Shown here: piece after piece, positions 1 through 8,597 of the stretch
How positions within the stretch are numbered: position 1 is the first letter of the stretch
Layout: every line of letters starts with the position of its first letter
Source of the DNA: Sphingobacteriales bacterium 44-61
GTDB lineage: Bacteria; Bacteroidota; Bacteroidia; Chitinophagales; Chitinophagaceae
Direction of reading: 5' to 3'
Length of the DNA stretch: 64,000 bases
Assembly (NCBI GenBank): GCA_001898405.1
Contig: MKTW01000007.1
Coordinates: forward strand, 18,971-82,970
Notes under the pieces: model-generated
Database searches by the model: none
What the model was told of the DNA's origin: nothing
The model's input: the letters and a program-made list of their open reading frames with translations, nothing else
Program-made: the position numbers and the translations under genes

Positions 1-132
1 AAGCATTTGCGGCTGGGGGTATTCAGCTAATTCTTCCGGAAAAGGGATATCTTCTACCTGGTGGCAGGATGCAAACAAACAGGCAGAAAGGAAAATGATA
101 GCGACTCCATGACAGAGAAATGATTTCGTCAT
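1..132 (-). CDS. N-terminal fragment of a lipoprotein, cut by the window edge
   Basis: An open frame of 44 codons runs from an ATG at 132 to the window edge with no stop. The N-terminus is basic (MTKSF), then hydrophobic, and ends in a lipobox-like LFASC, so the protein is probably exported and lipidated at Cys23. The mature start is acidic (VEDIPFPEE). Nothing visible identifies the family. It lies upstream of no gene in the window; the next gene (425..1444) is also a minus-strand lipoprotein, so they may belong to one locus. The 292 bases between them show no clear gene. Confidence 0.6.
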   Translation of the reverse strand, partial: MTKSFLCHGVAIIFLSACLFASCHQVEDIPFPEELAEYPQPQML

Positions 133-424
133 ATTATTTCTTTAAAGCAGTGAATGCCTGAATTGCTTTTGAATAATGAGATTGTATCAAAAGCGATGGC
201 GTTGACACGGGAGGATAGCAATATTTTCTAAAGAGTAATGTTTAAGCAGGGAGGTTGAGATAACCGACGCAGAAACAGCGGATTGTTGTAAAGTAGTTCA
301 TTATGGGGAGAACTCCTATCCAGTTTCTGATTTTCTTTATAAACTGAACATTTTGTGGATAGCCGAGCCTTGTAAGCAGGTCTTGCATTCAACTATTATT
401 CAATTAGTTGAAATTGTATACGAT

Positions 425-1444
425 TTATTTCACCACAGTTTCTGCTGACACATTCAATCCTGGTATTTGTAATAAGATCTTCCTTATATCGGTATTCTGA
501 GCAACTATTTTAGATTGCTGATCCACTAAAAAATTCATTGGTATACCCTCAAAATTTAATGCTTTAACAAGAGGATTATCCATGCTATTGCTTAACCGGT
601 ATGCATCCCAGGTGAACGCTTCTTTTGCCAGGTATTTTTTCCATTTCTCTTCATTTTTATCAATGGACAAGAGCCTGATGTCAAATAGCGATGTATCAAG
701 ACCGGTCGACCAGTATTTAAGAACTCTCTCTTCTGTAATACATGGTCCACACCATGATGCACCGAATATCAGGATAAGGTACGGTTTGCCGGTAGCAAGC
801 ACATCAGCAAAAAGCGTTGTTGTATTATTGTTTTTTTGAACGGCTAGATTTTTGAATGTTGACAGATCCTTTTGATGATTATCTGTAAAAAGATAAGAAG
901 TAAGAATCGATAATGTCTTTTTACCGATACTGCTATTTTTTATTCCGCCGGGAAATGTATTATAGAATTTTATTCTTTCTTGTAGAGGTACTATTCTTGA
1001 AAAGGGCGAACAGATTGATAGCATAGCTATATTCTGGATATTTTTTTCACTCTTCAGGCCCATGTTGAACCGGATCACTTCTTCTCTTTCCTGGAAAAAG
1101 ATTTGGGCAGTACGTTGCTTCACGATCGAATAAGCGGTGTCTATTTGCGTTTTTTGTTGTGCCTGTTGGAATGAATAAAACTTACCAAAAAGGGATAGCA
1201 AATAATCTCTCGCCGCTTTTTGATCAGCAAACTTAATACTGGTGTCCGGCATATACGGCAGATAAGAACTGTCTATAGGATAGAGGGCGATTGTTTTTTG
1301 GGCAGTGGGTAAGAGGGGAGTATTACCCGGTCTGATTTTAATAGCCGGCTCGGTAGAGTTTTGACAACCGGCAATGAATCCGGGAAGTATAAGAAAGAAG
1401 ATACAGGAAAAAGGAATCCGTAGACTAAGTACTGAATAGTTCAT
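425..1444 (-). CDS. TlpA/thioredoxin-like lipoprotein
   Basis: A 339-residue protein with a lipoprotein signal (hydrophobic core, then GFIAGC near residue 27) and a C-terminal thioredoxin fold. The active site is visible as GASWCGPC around residues 228-235, a CxxC pair typical of TlpA/ResA-like thiol-disulfide oxidoreductases. The later GIPMNFLVD supplies the cis-Pro loop region (I-P) expected opposite the CxxC. The first about 190 residues are an alpha-rich extension with no family I recognise, a layout common in Bacteroidota extracytoplasmic thioredoxins. It probably reduces or isomerises disulfides of exported proteins. The start is the first ATG before the signal. It stands alone, divergent from the reductase at 1682. 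Confidence 0.8.
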   Translation of the reverse strand: MNYSVLSLRIPFSCIFFLILPGFIAGCQNSTEPAIKIRPGNTPLLPTAQKTIALYPIDSSYLPYMPDTSIKFADQKAARDYLLSLFGKFYSFQQAQQKTQIDTAYSIVKQRTAQIFFQEREEVIRFNMGLKSEKNIQNIAMLSICSPFSRIVPLQERIKFYNTFPGGIKNSSIGKKTLSILTSYLFTDNHQKDLSTFKNLAVQKNNNTTTLFADVLATGKPYLILIFGASWCGPCITEERVLKYWSTGLDTSLFDIRLLSIDKNEEKWKKYLAKEAFTWDAYRLSNSMDNPLVKALNFEGIPMNFLVDQQSKIVAQNTDIRKILLQIPGLNVSAETVVK

Positions 1445-1653
1445 TGGAGCGGTTTTATTTTTCTTAAATAGAAAAATTCCAGGCTGAGTAGTTCAGCTTA
1501 TCCTAATACTGTGAGGGACGGGTTGACTGGGATGAAGTTCAAATTACTTGATTTTCATGATTCCTGTATCTTTTTTGGGGCTATATTTTATAACCTGGTT
1601 TATGTTAGCCTCTGAATTCCAACAAACCGTTCTTAATACAGAAATGAAAGTAT

Positions 1654-1661
1654 TAGATTTG
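1654..1661 (+). promoter_or_regulatory. Bacteroidota-type -7 element (TAGATTTG)
   Basis: An exact TAnnTTTG match lies 20 bases before the ATG at 1682. No good TTG is found 19 bases upstream, so only the -7 half is supported. It is the likely promoter of the ferredoxin-type reductase. Confidence 0.4.
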
Positions 1662-1681
1662 AATGCCCATAAATATACCCG

Positions 1682-2722
1682 ATGATTGATGACACTTCCA
1701 TCTACAGGTCATTCACTGTCACGTCAATTATTGACGAAACAAACAATGCCAAATCGTTTGAAATAAAACCAACCGATAATATCCCGATCACCTACCAGGC
1801 CGGCCAGTTCATCACCCTCGTATTCCCCAAAACAAACAAAGAAGACAGGCGTTCTTATTCTTTTTCGTCAGCCCCTGTTCTGAACGAGCCTATGCGTATC
1901 ACCATAAAAAGAATTGCGAATGGTGAATATTCAAGACAGCTCTTTAATCATATCAAACCGGGTGATACGCTCATCAGTTCAGGCATCTCCGGTTTCTTCC
2001 GTTTGCCTGACCAACTTGATCATGTCCGCCAGTTTGTTTTCCTTGCAGCAGGCAGCGGCATTACGCCAATCTATTCTTTACTCAAAACAGTCCTGCATAC
2101 TACCAGGCTGCCAGTTGTTTTGATTTATAGCAACTATTCTGAGGAAGAAACTATTTTCCATTCAGAACTGTTAGGATTGCGCTCACAATTCCCCGAACGG
2201 TTTAAAATTGAATTCCTGTTCAGTCAATCCGAAATCCAGCCAAGGAGATTGAGTAAATTTCTGTTGCATGCATTGCTGGAAGAACATGCAATTCCTTTGC
2301 AGGAGACCTTATTTTATGTATGTGGCCCGGTAAATTATATGCTGGTCGTCAGTATCAGCCTGATCACGGTCGGTGTACCGAGGGAACATATCCGTAAAGA
2401 GAATTTCAACACCCGGCAGCATCTTATAAAGCCATTGCCTCCTGATACTGATGCGCACAGGGTAAAAGTCTTCATTAATAATGCACAGTATGAATTTACT
2501 GTTCAGTACCCCGATACTATTTTAGCTGCTGCAAAAAAGCTGCAAATACAATTGCCTTATAGCTGCGAAGCAGGTAACTGCGGAAGCTGCACTGCTACCT
2601 GCGTCCAGGGCACCACCTGGATGGCTTACAATGAAGTGCTGATGGATGATGAGATCAAAAAAGGAAAAGTATTGACCTGCCAGGGGTATCCGGTAGGGGG
2701 AGATGTAGTGTTACAATATTGA
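1682..2722 (+). CDS. FAD/NAD(P)-binding reductase with C-terminal 2Fe-2S ferredoxin domain
   Basis: A 346-residue flavoprotein of the ferredoxin-NADP reductase family. Residues about 8-110 form the FAD domain, with the isoalloxazine/phosphate motif RRSYSFSS. Residues about 115-235 form the NAD(P) domain, with AGSGITP near residue 124. The C-terminal about 85 residues are a plant-type ferredoxin with Cys295, Cys300, Cys303 and Cys333 (C-x4-C-x2-C-x29-C). The domain order matches phenylacetyl-CoA epoxidase reductase PaaE and the Hcr/NADH oxidoreductases. It moves electrons from NAD(P)H to an unknown acceptor. Its place just before the nos operon suggests a link to nitrogen-oxide respiration, but the nos genes have their own promoter, so this is inference. 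Confidence 0.85.
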   Translation: MIDDTSIYRSFTVTSIIDETNNAKSFEIKPTDNIPITYQAGQFITLVFPKTNKEDRRSYSFSSAPVLNEPMRITIKRIANGEYSRQLFNHIKPGDTLISSGISGFFRLPDQLDHVRQFVFLAAGSGITPIYSLLKTVLHTTRLPVVLIYSNYSEEETIFHSELLGLRSQFPERFKIEFLFSQSEIQPRRLSKFLLHALLEEHAIPLQETLFYVCGPVNYMLVVSISLITVGVPREHIRKENFNTRQHLIKPLPPDTDAHRVKVFINNAQYEFTVQYPDTILAAAKKLQIQLPYSCEAGNCGSCTATCVQGTTWMAYNEVLMDDEIKKGKVLTCQGYPVGGDVVLQY

Positions 2723-2846
2723 TTACGAAACAATTATACTACCAATACAGGAATACACCTAGCCTGTTTGGTACACAAATTGAGGCAAGCAGACAAACGA
2801 TGCCGGCCAACTGACCAACATCATTTATAGGATTGAGGATTGTCAA

Positions 2847-2876
2847 TTGTTGAATAATCGTTGCAAAATACTTTTG
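2847..2876 (+). promoter_or_regulatory. Full -33/-7 promoter of the nos operon
   Basis: TTG at 2847-2849 is followed after exactly 19 bases by TACTTTTG at 2869-2876, an exact TAnnTTTG. This is the published Bacteroidota housekeeping sigma consensus. The transcript should start a few bases downstream, inside the dyad at 2877-2908, about 45 bases before the cytochrome ATG. Confidence 0.7.
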
Positions 2877-2908
2877 ATTAATAAAAGATATGCGTATCTT
2901 TTATTAAT
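2877..2908. promoter_or_regulatory. Perfect 14-bp inverted repeat at the nos transcription start
   Basis: Arms 2877-2890 (ATTAATAAAAGATA) and 2895-2908 are exact reverse complements around a 4-base centre (TGCG). It directly follows the -7 element, so it covers the expected start site. It could be an operator for a dimeric regulator (position would suit a repressor) or, if transcribed, a 5'-UTR hairpin. It does not match the TTGAT-N4-ATCAA FNR/CRP consensus. Confidence 0.6.
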
Positions 2909-2927
2909 TAACCTTCAACTCAATATA

Positions 2928-3407
2928 ATGAAACCTAAATCACTGCTCGCCACTTCCTTTCTCCTTACAGGTTTATCCATTTTAGTCGCCTGTAACAACG
3001 AACAGAAACCTGCTGCTGAAAACACCAGCACTCCTGCGCAGGAAACTGCTACAGAACAGGCTGAAGTGCACGGCACAGAAATAAAGCCCGGTGAAATTGA
3101 ATTGACAACTCCTGTAAATAAGGAATGGGTCACATATGGTAAAAGCATTTATGAGATGAAATGCCAAAGCTGCCATAAACTGACAGACGAAAGGCTGGTC
3201 GGCCCCGGCTGGAAAGATGTAACAAAAAGAAGAGAACCCCACTGGATCATGAATATGATCACCAATGTAGACATGATGCTGGAAAAAGATCCTGAAGCAC
3301 AAAAATTGCTGGAGCAGTGTCTGGTGCGTATGCCCAATCAGAATCTGACTAAAGATGAATCGCGCCGGGTGCTTGAATTTATGCGGTCTAATGATGGTGT
3401 TAAGTAA
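2928..3407 (+). CDS. Lipoprotein c-type cytochrome of the nos operon
   Basis: A 159-residue small c-type cytochrome. The ATG at 2928 is chosen because it begins a lipoprotein signal (MKPKSLLATS... ILVAC, Cys22) and lies downstream of the promoter; an in-frame start at 2847 would precede the transcript. A Thr/Ala/Glu-rich linker follows, then the heme site CQSCH at residues 79-83. A methionine in LVRMPNQ is a candidate sixth ligand. It is anchored on the periplasmic side of a membrane and is the probable electron donor to NosZ. Cytochrome c genes directly before nosZ are usual in clade II clusters. The gap to nosZ is 37 bases, so the two are co-transcribed. Confidence 0.9.
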   Translation: MKPKSLLATSFLLTGLSILVACNNEQKPAAENTSTPAQETATEQAEVHGTEIKPGEIELTTPVNKEWVTYGKSIYEMKCQSCHKLTDERLVGPGWKDVTKRREPHWIMNMITNVDMMLEKDPEAQKLLEQCLVRMPNQNLTKDESRRVLEFMRSNDGVK

Positions 3408-3444
3408 TCAAAACAACCTTCTTTTCAATTAAATAAACAGAAAT

Positions 3445-5472
3445 ATGAAACCCAGTTACTTCAAAACCTCTATGGTTTTGATAATGGCCTCTGCTTGCCT
3501 TTTATATATGCAGAGCTGCAAACCCAAAACCGCTGAATCTGCTGCAACCGGTGATGCTTCCAAATCTTATGTGGCTCCCGGTAAATATGATGAGTTCTAT
3601 AATATTGTTTCGGGTGGCTTCAATGGCCAGGTATCCGTTTATGGAATACCTTCCGGCCGCCTGTTTCGCATCATACCTGTATTTTCCCAGTCTCCCGAAA
3701 GCGGGTATGGCTTCAGCGAGGAAACCAAACCCATGCTGAACACTTCCCACGGATTTGTGCCCTGGGACGATCAGCACCATATCGCCCTTTCCGAAACCAA
3801 AGGCGAGCATGATGGCCGCTGGGCCTTCGCCAATGCGAATAATACTCCCCGCCTGGCACGTATCGACCTTACCAATTTCCGGACCGCAGAGATCCTGGAA
3901 ATACCCAATAGCGCCGGTAACCACGCTTCACCTTTTATCACAGAAAATTCTGAATACGTTGTTGCGGCTACCCGCTTCAGCGTGCCATTAGATGATCAGA
4001 ATGGCGATGTACCTATCAATTCTTATAAAGAGAATTTTAAAGGCTCGATAAGTTTTGTATCCGTTGATCCGAAATCCGGAGAAATGAATATCGCCTTTCA
4101 GATCCGCACTCCGGGAGTCAATTTTGACCTGTCCCGCGCCGGTAAAGGAAAATCGCATGGCTGGTTCTTCTTCAGTTGCTATAATTCAGAAAAAGCCAAT
4201 ACACTTTTAGAAGTAAATGCTTCTCAAAGGGATAAGGACTTTGTAATGGCGGTGAACTGGAAAAAAGCAGAGGAATATTTGAAAGCAGGCAAGGCCAAAA
4301 AGCAATCTGTTAAATATGCGCATAACGTGTATGACGAAAAAACACATACTGCCACTTCTACCATGAGGAATGAAGTGCTTGTGCTGGACCCTGCTGATTG
4401 CCCTGATATGCTGTACCTGATCCCCTGTCCTAAATCACCGCATGGTACCGACGTAGATCCTACTGGTGAATACATCGTGGCATCAGGTAAGCTGGCTGCA
4501 AGCATTCCGGTATTCTCTTACGCCAAGATCCAAAAAGCAATTGCAGATAAAGCATTTGATGGAGAATATGACGGCATCCCCGTAATTAAATACGAAGCCG
4601 CCTTGCATGGAGAAGTAGCTAAACCAGGTCTCGGCCCTCTTCACACAGAGTTTGATGGGAAAGGAAATGGCTATACTTCCATGTTCGTTTCTTCTGAAAT
4701 AGTAAAATGGCGCATTAGCGATCTGCAAGTGCTGGACCGTGTGCCTACTTATTATTCAATCGGTCACTTGTCCATACCGGGAGGACCAACAGCCAAACCT
4801 CATGGCAAGTATATGATCGCTTATAATAAAATCACCAAGGACCGTTATTTGCCTACCGGCCCTGAGCTCACCCAAAGCGCTCAATTATATGATATCAGTG
4901 GTGAGAAAATGAAACTGTTGCTTGATTTTCCCACTACCGGAGAGCCGCATTATGCTGAAGCAATACCTGCCAGCATGCTGATGGACAAGCAAAGAAAGAT
5001 CTATAAAATTGAAGAGAACGCTCACCCTTATGCTTCAAAAGGTGAAGGCATGACCAAAGTAGAGCGTAAAGGGAACCAGGTGCATGTTTGGATGACTGCT
5101 ATCCGTTCCCACCTTACACCGGATAATATTGAAGGAGTGAAACTGGGCGATGAAGTATATTTCCACGTCACCAATCTTGAGCAGGACTGGGATGTGCCGC
5201 ATGGGTTTGCAATAAAAGGAGCAAACAATGCTGAGATACTGATCATGCCTGGTGAAACTCAAACCCTTAAATGGGTGGCAGACAGGGTTGGTATCTTCCC
5301 CTTCTACTGTACCGATTTCTGTTCCGCCTTGCACCAGGAAATGTCTGGTTATTTAAGAGTATCACCCGTGAACTCCAATGTGGCACTGCTTTTCAGTACA
5401 GGTACCAATAAGCCGGCAGTAAGCGGCACTGATGCAGCAGGGGCAACTGAAAAAGCTCCGGGTACCAAATAA
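3445..5472 (+). CDS. nosZ: Nitrous oxide reductase, clade II (lipoprotein form)
   Basis: A 675-residue N2O reductase that reduces N2O to N2 in the periplasm. The signal is Sec/lipoprotein type (hydrophobic core ending YMQSC, Cys25) instead of the twin-arginine signal of clade I enzymes. The beta-propeller copper (CuZ) histidines are present in DDQHHIALSETKGEHDGRW, CPKSPHGTDVDPTG, LGPLHTEFDG, TAKPHGKY and EPHYAEA. The C-terminal cupredoxin carries the CuA set in FYCTDFCSALHQEM (C-x3-C-x3-H-x2-M) with an upstream His in DVPHGFAI. All expected ligands appear intact, so the enzyme should be active. It is the second gene of the operon. A GC hairpin directly after the stop may set its mRNA level apart from the downstream genes. 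Confidence 0.97.
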   Translation: MKPSYFKTSMVLIMASACLLYMQSCKPKTAESAATGDASKSYVAPGKYDEFYNIVSGGFNGQVSVYGIPSGRLFRIIPVFSQSPESGYGFSEETKPMLNTSHGFVPWDDQHHIALSETKGEHDGRWAFANANNTPRLARIDLTNFRTAEILEIPNSAGNHASPFITENSEYVVAATRFSVPLDDQNGDVPINSYKENFKGSISFVSVDPKSGEMNIAFQIRTPGVNFDLSRAGKGKSHGWFFFSCYNSEKANTLLEVNASQRDKDFVMAVNWKKAEEYLKAGKAKKQSVKYAHNVYDEKTHTATSTMRNEVLVLDPADCPDMLYLIPCPKSPHGTDVDPTGEYIVASGKLAASIPVFSYAKIQKAIADKAFDGEYDGIPVIKYEAALHGEVAKPGLGPLHTEFDGKGNGYTSMFVSSEIVKWRISDLQVLDRVPTYYSIGHLSIPGGPTAKPHGKYMIAYNKITKDRYLPTGPELTQSAQLYDISGEKMKLLLDFPTTGEPHYAEAIPASMLMDKQRKIYKIEENAHPYASKGEGMTKVERKGNQVHVWMTAIRSHLTPDNIEGVKLGDEVYFHVTNLEQDWDVPHGFAIKGANNAEILIMPGETQTLKWVADRVGIFPFYCTDFCSALHQEMSGYLRVSPVNSNVALLFSTGTNKPAVSGTDAAGATEKAPGTK

Positions 5473-5514
5473 AAAGAAGTTCAGGTTTAGTCGGTGTTTT
5501 TGTTTGCATTCACA

Positions 5515-5540
5515 CTTCCGGGGCCTGAAAACCCCGGAAG
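5515..5540 (+). terminator. Intergenic hairpin after nosZ, possible attenuator or mRNA stabiliser
   Basis: CTTCCGGGG at 5515-5523 pairs perfectly with CCCCGGAAG at 5532-5540, loop 8 bases. The following TTATTT is too weak a T tract for a strong terminator, and the downstream nos genes lack a clear promoter, so partial read-through is more likely. Confidence 0.5.
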
Positions 5541-5559
5541 TTATTTAAAACCGAAGGTT

Positions 5560-6600
5560 ATGAACAAGATGAGTCTCAGTTCAAGGATCATTATAGCGAT
5601 CGGCTCTTTAGCGATGTGTATTCTTTTTTTTGTACCGGCATGGTCTATCTACCTGATCGCTCCGCAATATCCTGAAGGGTTATCGATGCAGATATGGCTG
5701 TATAAGATCACCGGACAGGTAGAAATAATCAATGGTCTGAATCACTATATCGGCATGAAGCATATTAAAGCAGAAATGTTCCCGGAATTCAGCTTTCTCG
5801 TTTATATTCTGGGTTTCTTTGTTCTGTTCGGATTGATGATAGCACTTTCGGGTAACCGCAAATGGCTGTTTATTTATCTTGTGCTTTCGGTGATCGGTGG
5901 CATGGCGGCGATGGCGGATTTTTATATGTGGGGCTATGATTATGGTCATGATCTTGACCCAAGCGCTGCCATCCAGGTTCCGGGATTGTCTTATCAACCA
6001 CCTCTTATCGGACACAAAAAGCTATTGAACTTTGATTCATATTCATATCCCGATGCTGGTGGATGGGTAGTAGTTGTTGTAACCGGTATCTTCTTTCTTA
6101 TCTGGTTTATCGAGTGGCGCAAACATAAAAAGCAAAAGCCCATGATATCAAAACAAAAAATAACTTCTGTTTCTGCAGCCCTCGTCGTTGCTATCTTACT
6201 AGCCGGATGTAATCCTAAATCCGAAAAGATCAATTTCGGGAAGGATAATTGTGCCGAATGTAAAATGACCATTATGGATCCCAAATTCGGCGGTGAGATC
6301 GTAACCAGGAAAGGAAAAGTGTATAAGTTTGATGACGTGCATTGTATCGCCACTTTCCTGGAACGCCGTGGTGTTGAAATGAACGATATTCATCAAACAC
6401 TGTTTACAGATTATAATAATAATGGAGAGTTTATAAAAGTGAACGACGCAGAATTTGTAGTAAGCAGCCAGTTGAAAAGCCCGATGGGCGGCAATGCTGC
6501 TGCATTTAAGAATAAGGAAGAGGCAGAAAAGAAATCAGCAGAGATAGAAGGAAGTAAGCGCACCAATTGGGCTACTCTTTATAATATCCTGGTGAAGTGA
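5560..6600 (+). CDS. nosL: Fused four-helix membrane protein (NosB-like position) and NosL copper chaperone
   Basis: A single 346-residue frame holds two parts. Residues 1-190 have four predicted membrane helices and a GLNHYIGMKH segment; a membrane protein directly after nosZ is the position of NosB in clade II clusters. After a basic stretch (RKHKKQK), residues 195-217 look like a lipoprotein signal ending LLAGC, and the rest is NosL with CAECKM (Cys231, Cys234, Met236), a Cu(I) site in the family. NosL delivers copper to NosZ in the periplasm. An in-frame ATG at 6142 could start NosL alone; no stop separates the two. The start at 5560 is preferred over a GTG at 5494 that precedes the hairpin. 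The last codons overlap nosD. Confidence 0.8.
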   Translation: MNKMSLSSRIIIAIGSLAMCILFFVPAWSIYLIAPQYPEGLSMQIWLYKITGQVEIINGLNHYIGMKHIKAEMFPEFSFLVYILGFFVLFGLMIALSGNRKWLFIYLVLSVIGGMAAMADFYMWGYDYGHDLDPSAAIQVPGLSYQPPLIGHKKLLNFDSYSYPDAGGWVVVVVTGIFFLIWFIEWRKHKKQKPMISKQKITSVSAALVVAILLAGCNPKSEKINFGKDNCAECKMTIMDPKFGGEIVTRKGKVYKFDDVHCIATFLERRGVEMNDIHQTLFTDYNNNGEFIKVNDAEFVVSSQLKSPMGGNAAAFKNKEEAEKKSAEIEGSKRTNWATLYNILVK

Positions 6601-7829
6601 ACAACGTATTGACTATATTATTCTTGCTGATAGCGGGCAATGCCTTTGGTAAAACAATTATTGTTGAGAAAAATACAATGATCAGTTCATTGAGCCAGGG
6701 AATACAACTTGCAAAAGAGGGAGATACTGTTTTACTGCGTAAAGGAGTTTATAAGGAATGCAATATCGTTATCGATAAGCCACTGTATCTTCAAGGTGAA
6801 GGCTGGCCGGTACTGGATGCAGAATTCAAAAATGAGATACTCAAGTTGACCGGGAAAGATATAGTTGTCCGGAGTATTCATTTTGCCAACGCCGGCTATT
6901 CATCCATGAATGATTATGCTGCTATCAAGGTAATTGATGCTACCAATATCCTGATCGAAAACAATGCGATCAGCAATGCTTCCTTTGCTATTCATTTTGC
7001 CAATTCCACTTATTCCACTATCCGGAATAATATAATCGCCGGGACCAACAAATCGGAACATTCTTCCGGCAATGGCATACACCTGTGGAAATGCGATGGA
7101 ATGACAGTGGAGAACAATTTCATCCGCGGGCACCGCGATGGGATCTACTTTGAGTTTGTTACAGGGTCCACTATCCGTGGTAACACAAGTGAGATGAACG
7201 TCAGGTATGGCTTACATTTTATGTTCTCCCACAGCGACACCTATCAAAACAATATATTCCGTAACAACGGAGCAGGTGTGGCGGTTATGTACAGCAAGAA
7301 CGTAAGAATGGAAAACAATGAGTTTGATAAGAACGCCGGTGCCAGCGCTTACGGGATTTTGTTGAAAGATATTACTGACAGCCATATTGAACACAACAAG
7401 TTTCTTCAGAACACTGTGGCAATACACATGGAAGGCAGCAGCCGGATCGAAATAGGAAAGAACATTTTTAAAAGCAACGGATGGGCCGTAAAAGTGCAGG
7501 CAAGCTGCGATGATAATACCTTCCACCATAACAATTTCTATGGTAACACATTTGATATAGCTACCAATGGTTCTAAAACACTTAACAAGTTTTACAATAA
7601 CTACTGGGACAAATATGATGGCTATGATATGAACAGGGACGGAGCCGGAGATATCCCCTATCACCCTGTCAGCATGTACTCAATGATAGTGGAGCAGAAT
7701 CCCAACTCCTTAATGCTCTTGCGAAGTTTTATGGTATCGCTGCTGGATAAGGCGGAGAAAGCCATTCCCAGCCTGACCCCGGAAAACCTTGTGGATAATT
7801 CACCTATGATCAAACCGAACAAACTATGA
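6597..7829 (+). CDS. nosD: NosD copper-site maturation protein
   Basis: A 410-residue periplasmic right-handed beta-helix protein of the NosD/CASH family. A signal peptide (residues 1-18, ending NAFG) is followed by repeated turns rich in N-x-I and NNxF patterns, such as NNAISNASFAIHF and NTSEMNVRYGLHF, up to about residue 330. It works with the NosFY transporter to mature the CuZ site of NosZ. The start is a GTG whose GTGA overlaps the stop of the preceding gene, and its own end overlaps nosF by ATGA, so translation is probably coupled through the operon. Length is normal for the family. Confidence 0.93.
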   Translation: MNNVLTILFLLIAGNAFGKTIIVEKNTMISSLSQGIQLAKEGDTVLLRKGVYKECNIVIDKPLYLQGEGWPVLDAEFKNEILKLTGKDIVVRSIHFANAGYSSMNDYAAIKVIDATNILIENNAISNASFAIHFANSTYSTIRNNIIAGTNKSEHSSGNGIHLWKCDGMTVENNFIRGHRDGIYFEFVTGSTIRGNTSEMNVRYGLHFMFSHSDTYQNNIFRNNGAGVAVMYSKNVRMENNEFDKNAGASAYGILLKDITDSHIEHNKFLQNTVAIHMEGSSRIEIGKNIFKSNGWAVKVQASCDDNTFHHNNFYGNTFDIATNGSKTLNKFYNNYWDKYDGYDMNRDGAGDIPYHPVSMYSMIVEQNPNSLMLLRSFMVSLLDKAEKAIPSLTPENLVDNSPMIKPNKL

Positions 7830-8578
7830 TCAGGATCGACCATATAAGCAAAAGATTTAAAAGGCTGCAGGTACTGGATAATGTATCCGCTTCTTTTACA
7901 AAAGGCCAGGTTATATCCCTGATCGGTCCAAACGGTTCAGGAAAGACCACGCTGATCAAAACCATTCTCGGGATGGTGAAAGCAGATAGTGGTGAGATAT
8001 ACGTTAATGATACTGCCGTTAACAGCGATTTTGAATACAGGAAAAATATTGGCTACATGCCGCAGATCGGACGCTATCCCGATAACCTGAAGATCGGCCA
8101 GTTGTTTAAAATGCTGAAGCATATCCGGGGTAAGGAAGACGGGGAACTGGACCATAACCTGGTGGAGAAGTTCAATCTGCCTGCCATTTATGATAAACCC
8201 ATGCGGACACTCTCCGGCGGTACAAGACAAAAAGTAAGTGCCTGCCTGGCCTTCCTTTTTAACCCGGATGTGTTGATCCTTGATGAACCAACAGCCGGAC
8301 TGGATCCTTTATCTTCTGAGATCCTGAAAGAGAAGATCATTGAAGAAAAAAACAAGAACAAACTCATATTGATCACTTCCCATGTGTTAAGTGACCTGGA
8401 TGAGCTTACCACTCATATTATGTACCTGCAGGAAGGCAAGCTCCGGTTCTTAAAAGATATGCAGACCCTGCAGGATGAAACAGGCGAAGCCAGGTTGGGC
8501 AAAGCGATTGCAAGGATCATGAAGAGCGAGAAGCTTAACCTGTTAAGCGAGGATGAGAAGCTAATGGTAAAAAAATGA
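7826..8578 (+). CDS. nosF: NosF, ATPase subunit of the NosFY ABC transporter
   Basis: A 250-residue ABC ATPase. Walker A is GPNGSGKTT near residue 34, the signature is LSGGTRQKVS near residue 130, and Walker B is VLILDEPTAGLDP near residue 150, followed by the H-loop in ITSHVLSDLDE. All catalytic elements are intact. With the NosY permease it powers export or insertion of a sulfur or copper species needed for the NosZ CuZ cluster. It begins in an ATGA overlap with nosD and is followed by nosY after 19 bases. Confidence 0.95.
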   Translation: MIRIDHISKRFKRLQVLDNVSASFTKGQVISLIGPNGSGKTTLIKTILGMVKADSGEIYVNDTAVNSDFEYRKNIGYMPQIGRYPDNLKIGQLFKMLKHIRGKEDGELDHNLVEKFNLPAIYDKPMRTLSGGTRQKVSACLAFLFNPDVLILDEPTAGLDPLSSEILKEKIIEEKNKNKLILITSHVLSDLDELTTHIMYLQEGKLRFLKDMQTLQDETGEARLGKAIARIMKSEKLNLLSEDEKLMVKK

Positions 8579-8597
8579 TTATCGATCAAATTACTTT

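Noticed and set aside
2847..2927. Longer start for the nos cytochrome
   Set aside because: The extra 27 codons cover the promoter and the dyad; the lipoprotein signal begins at 2928.
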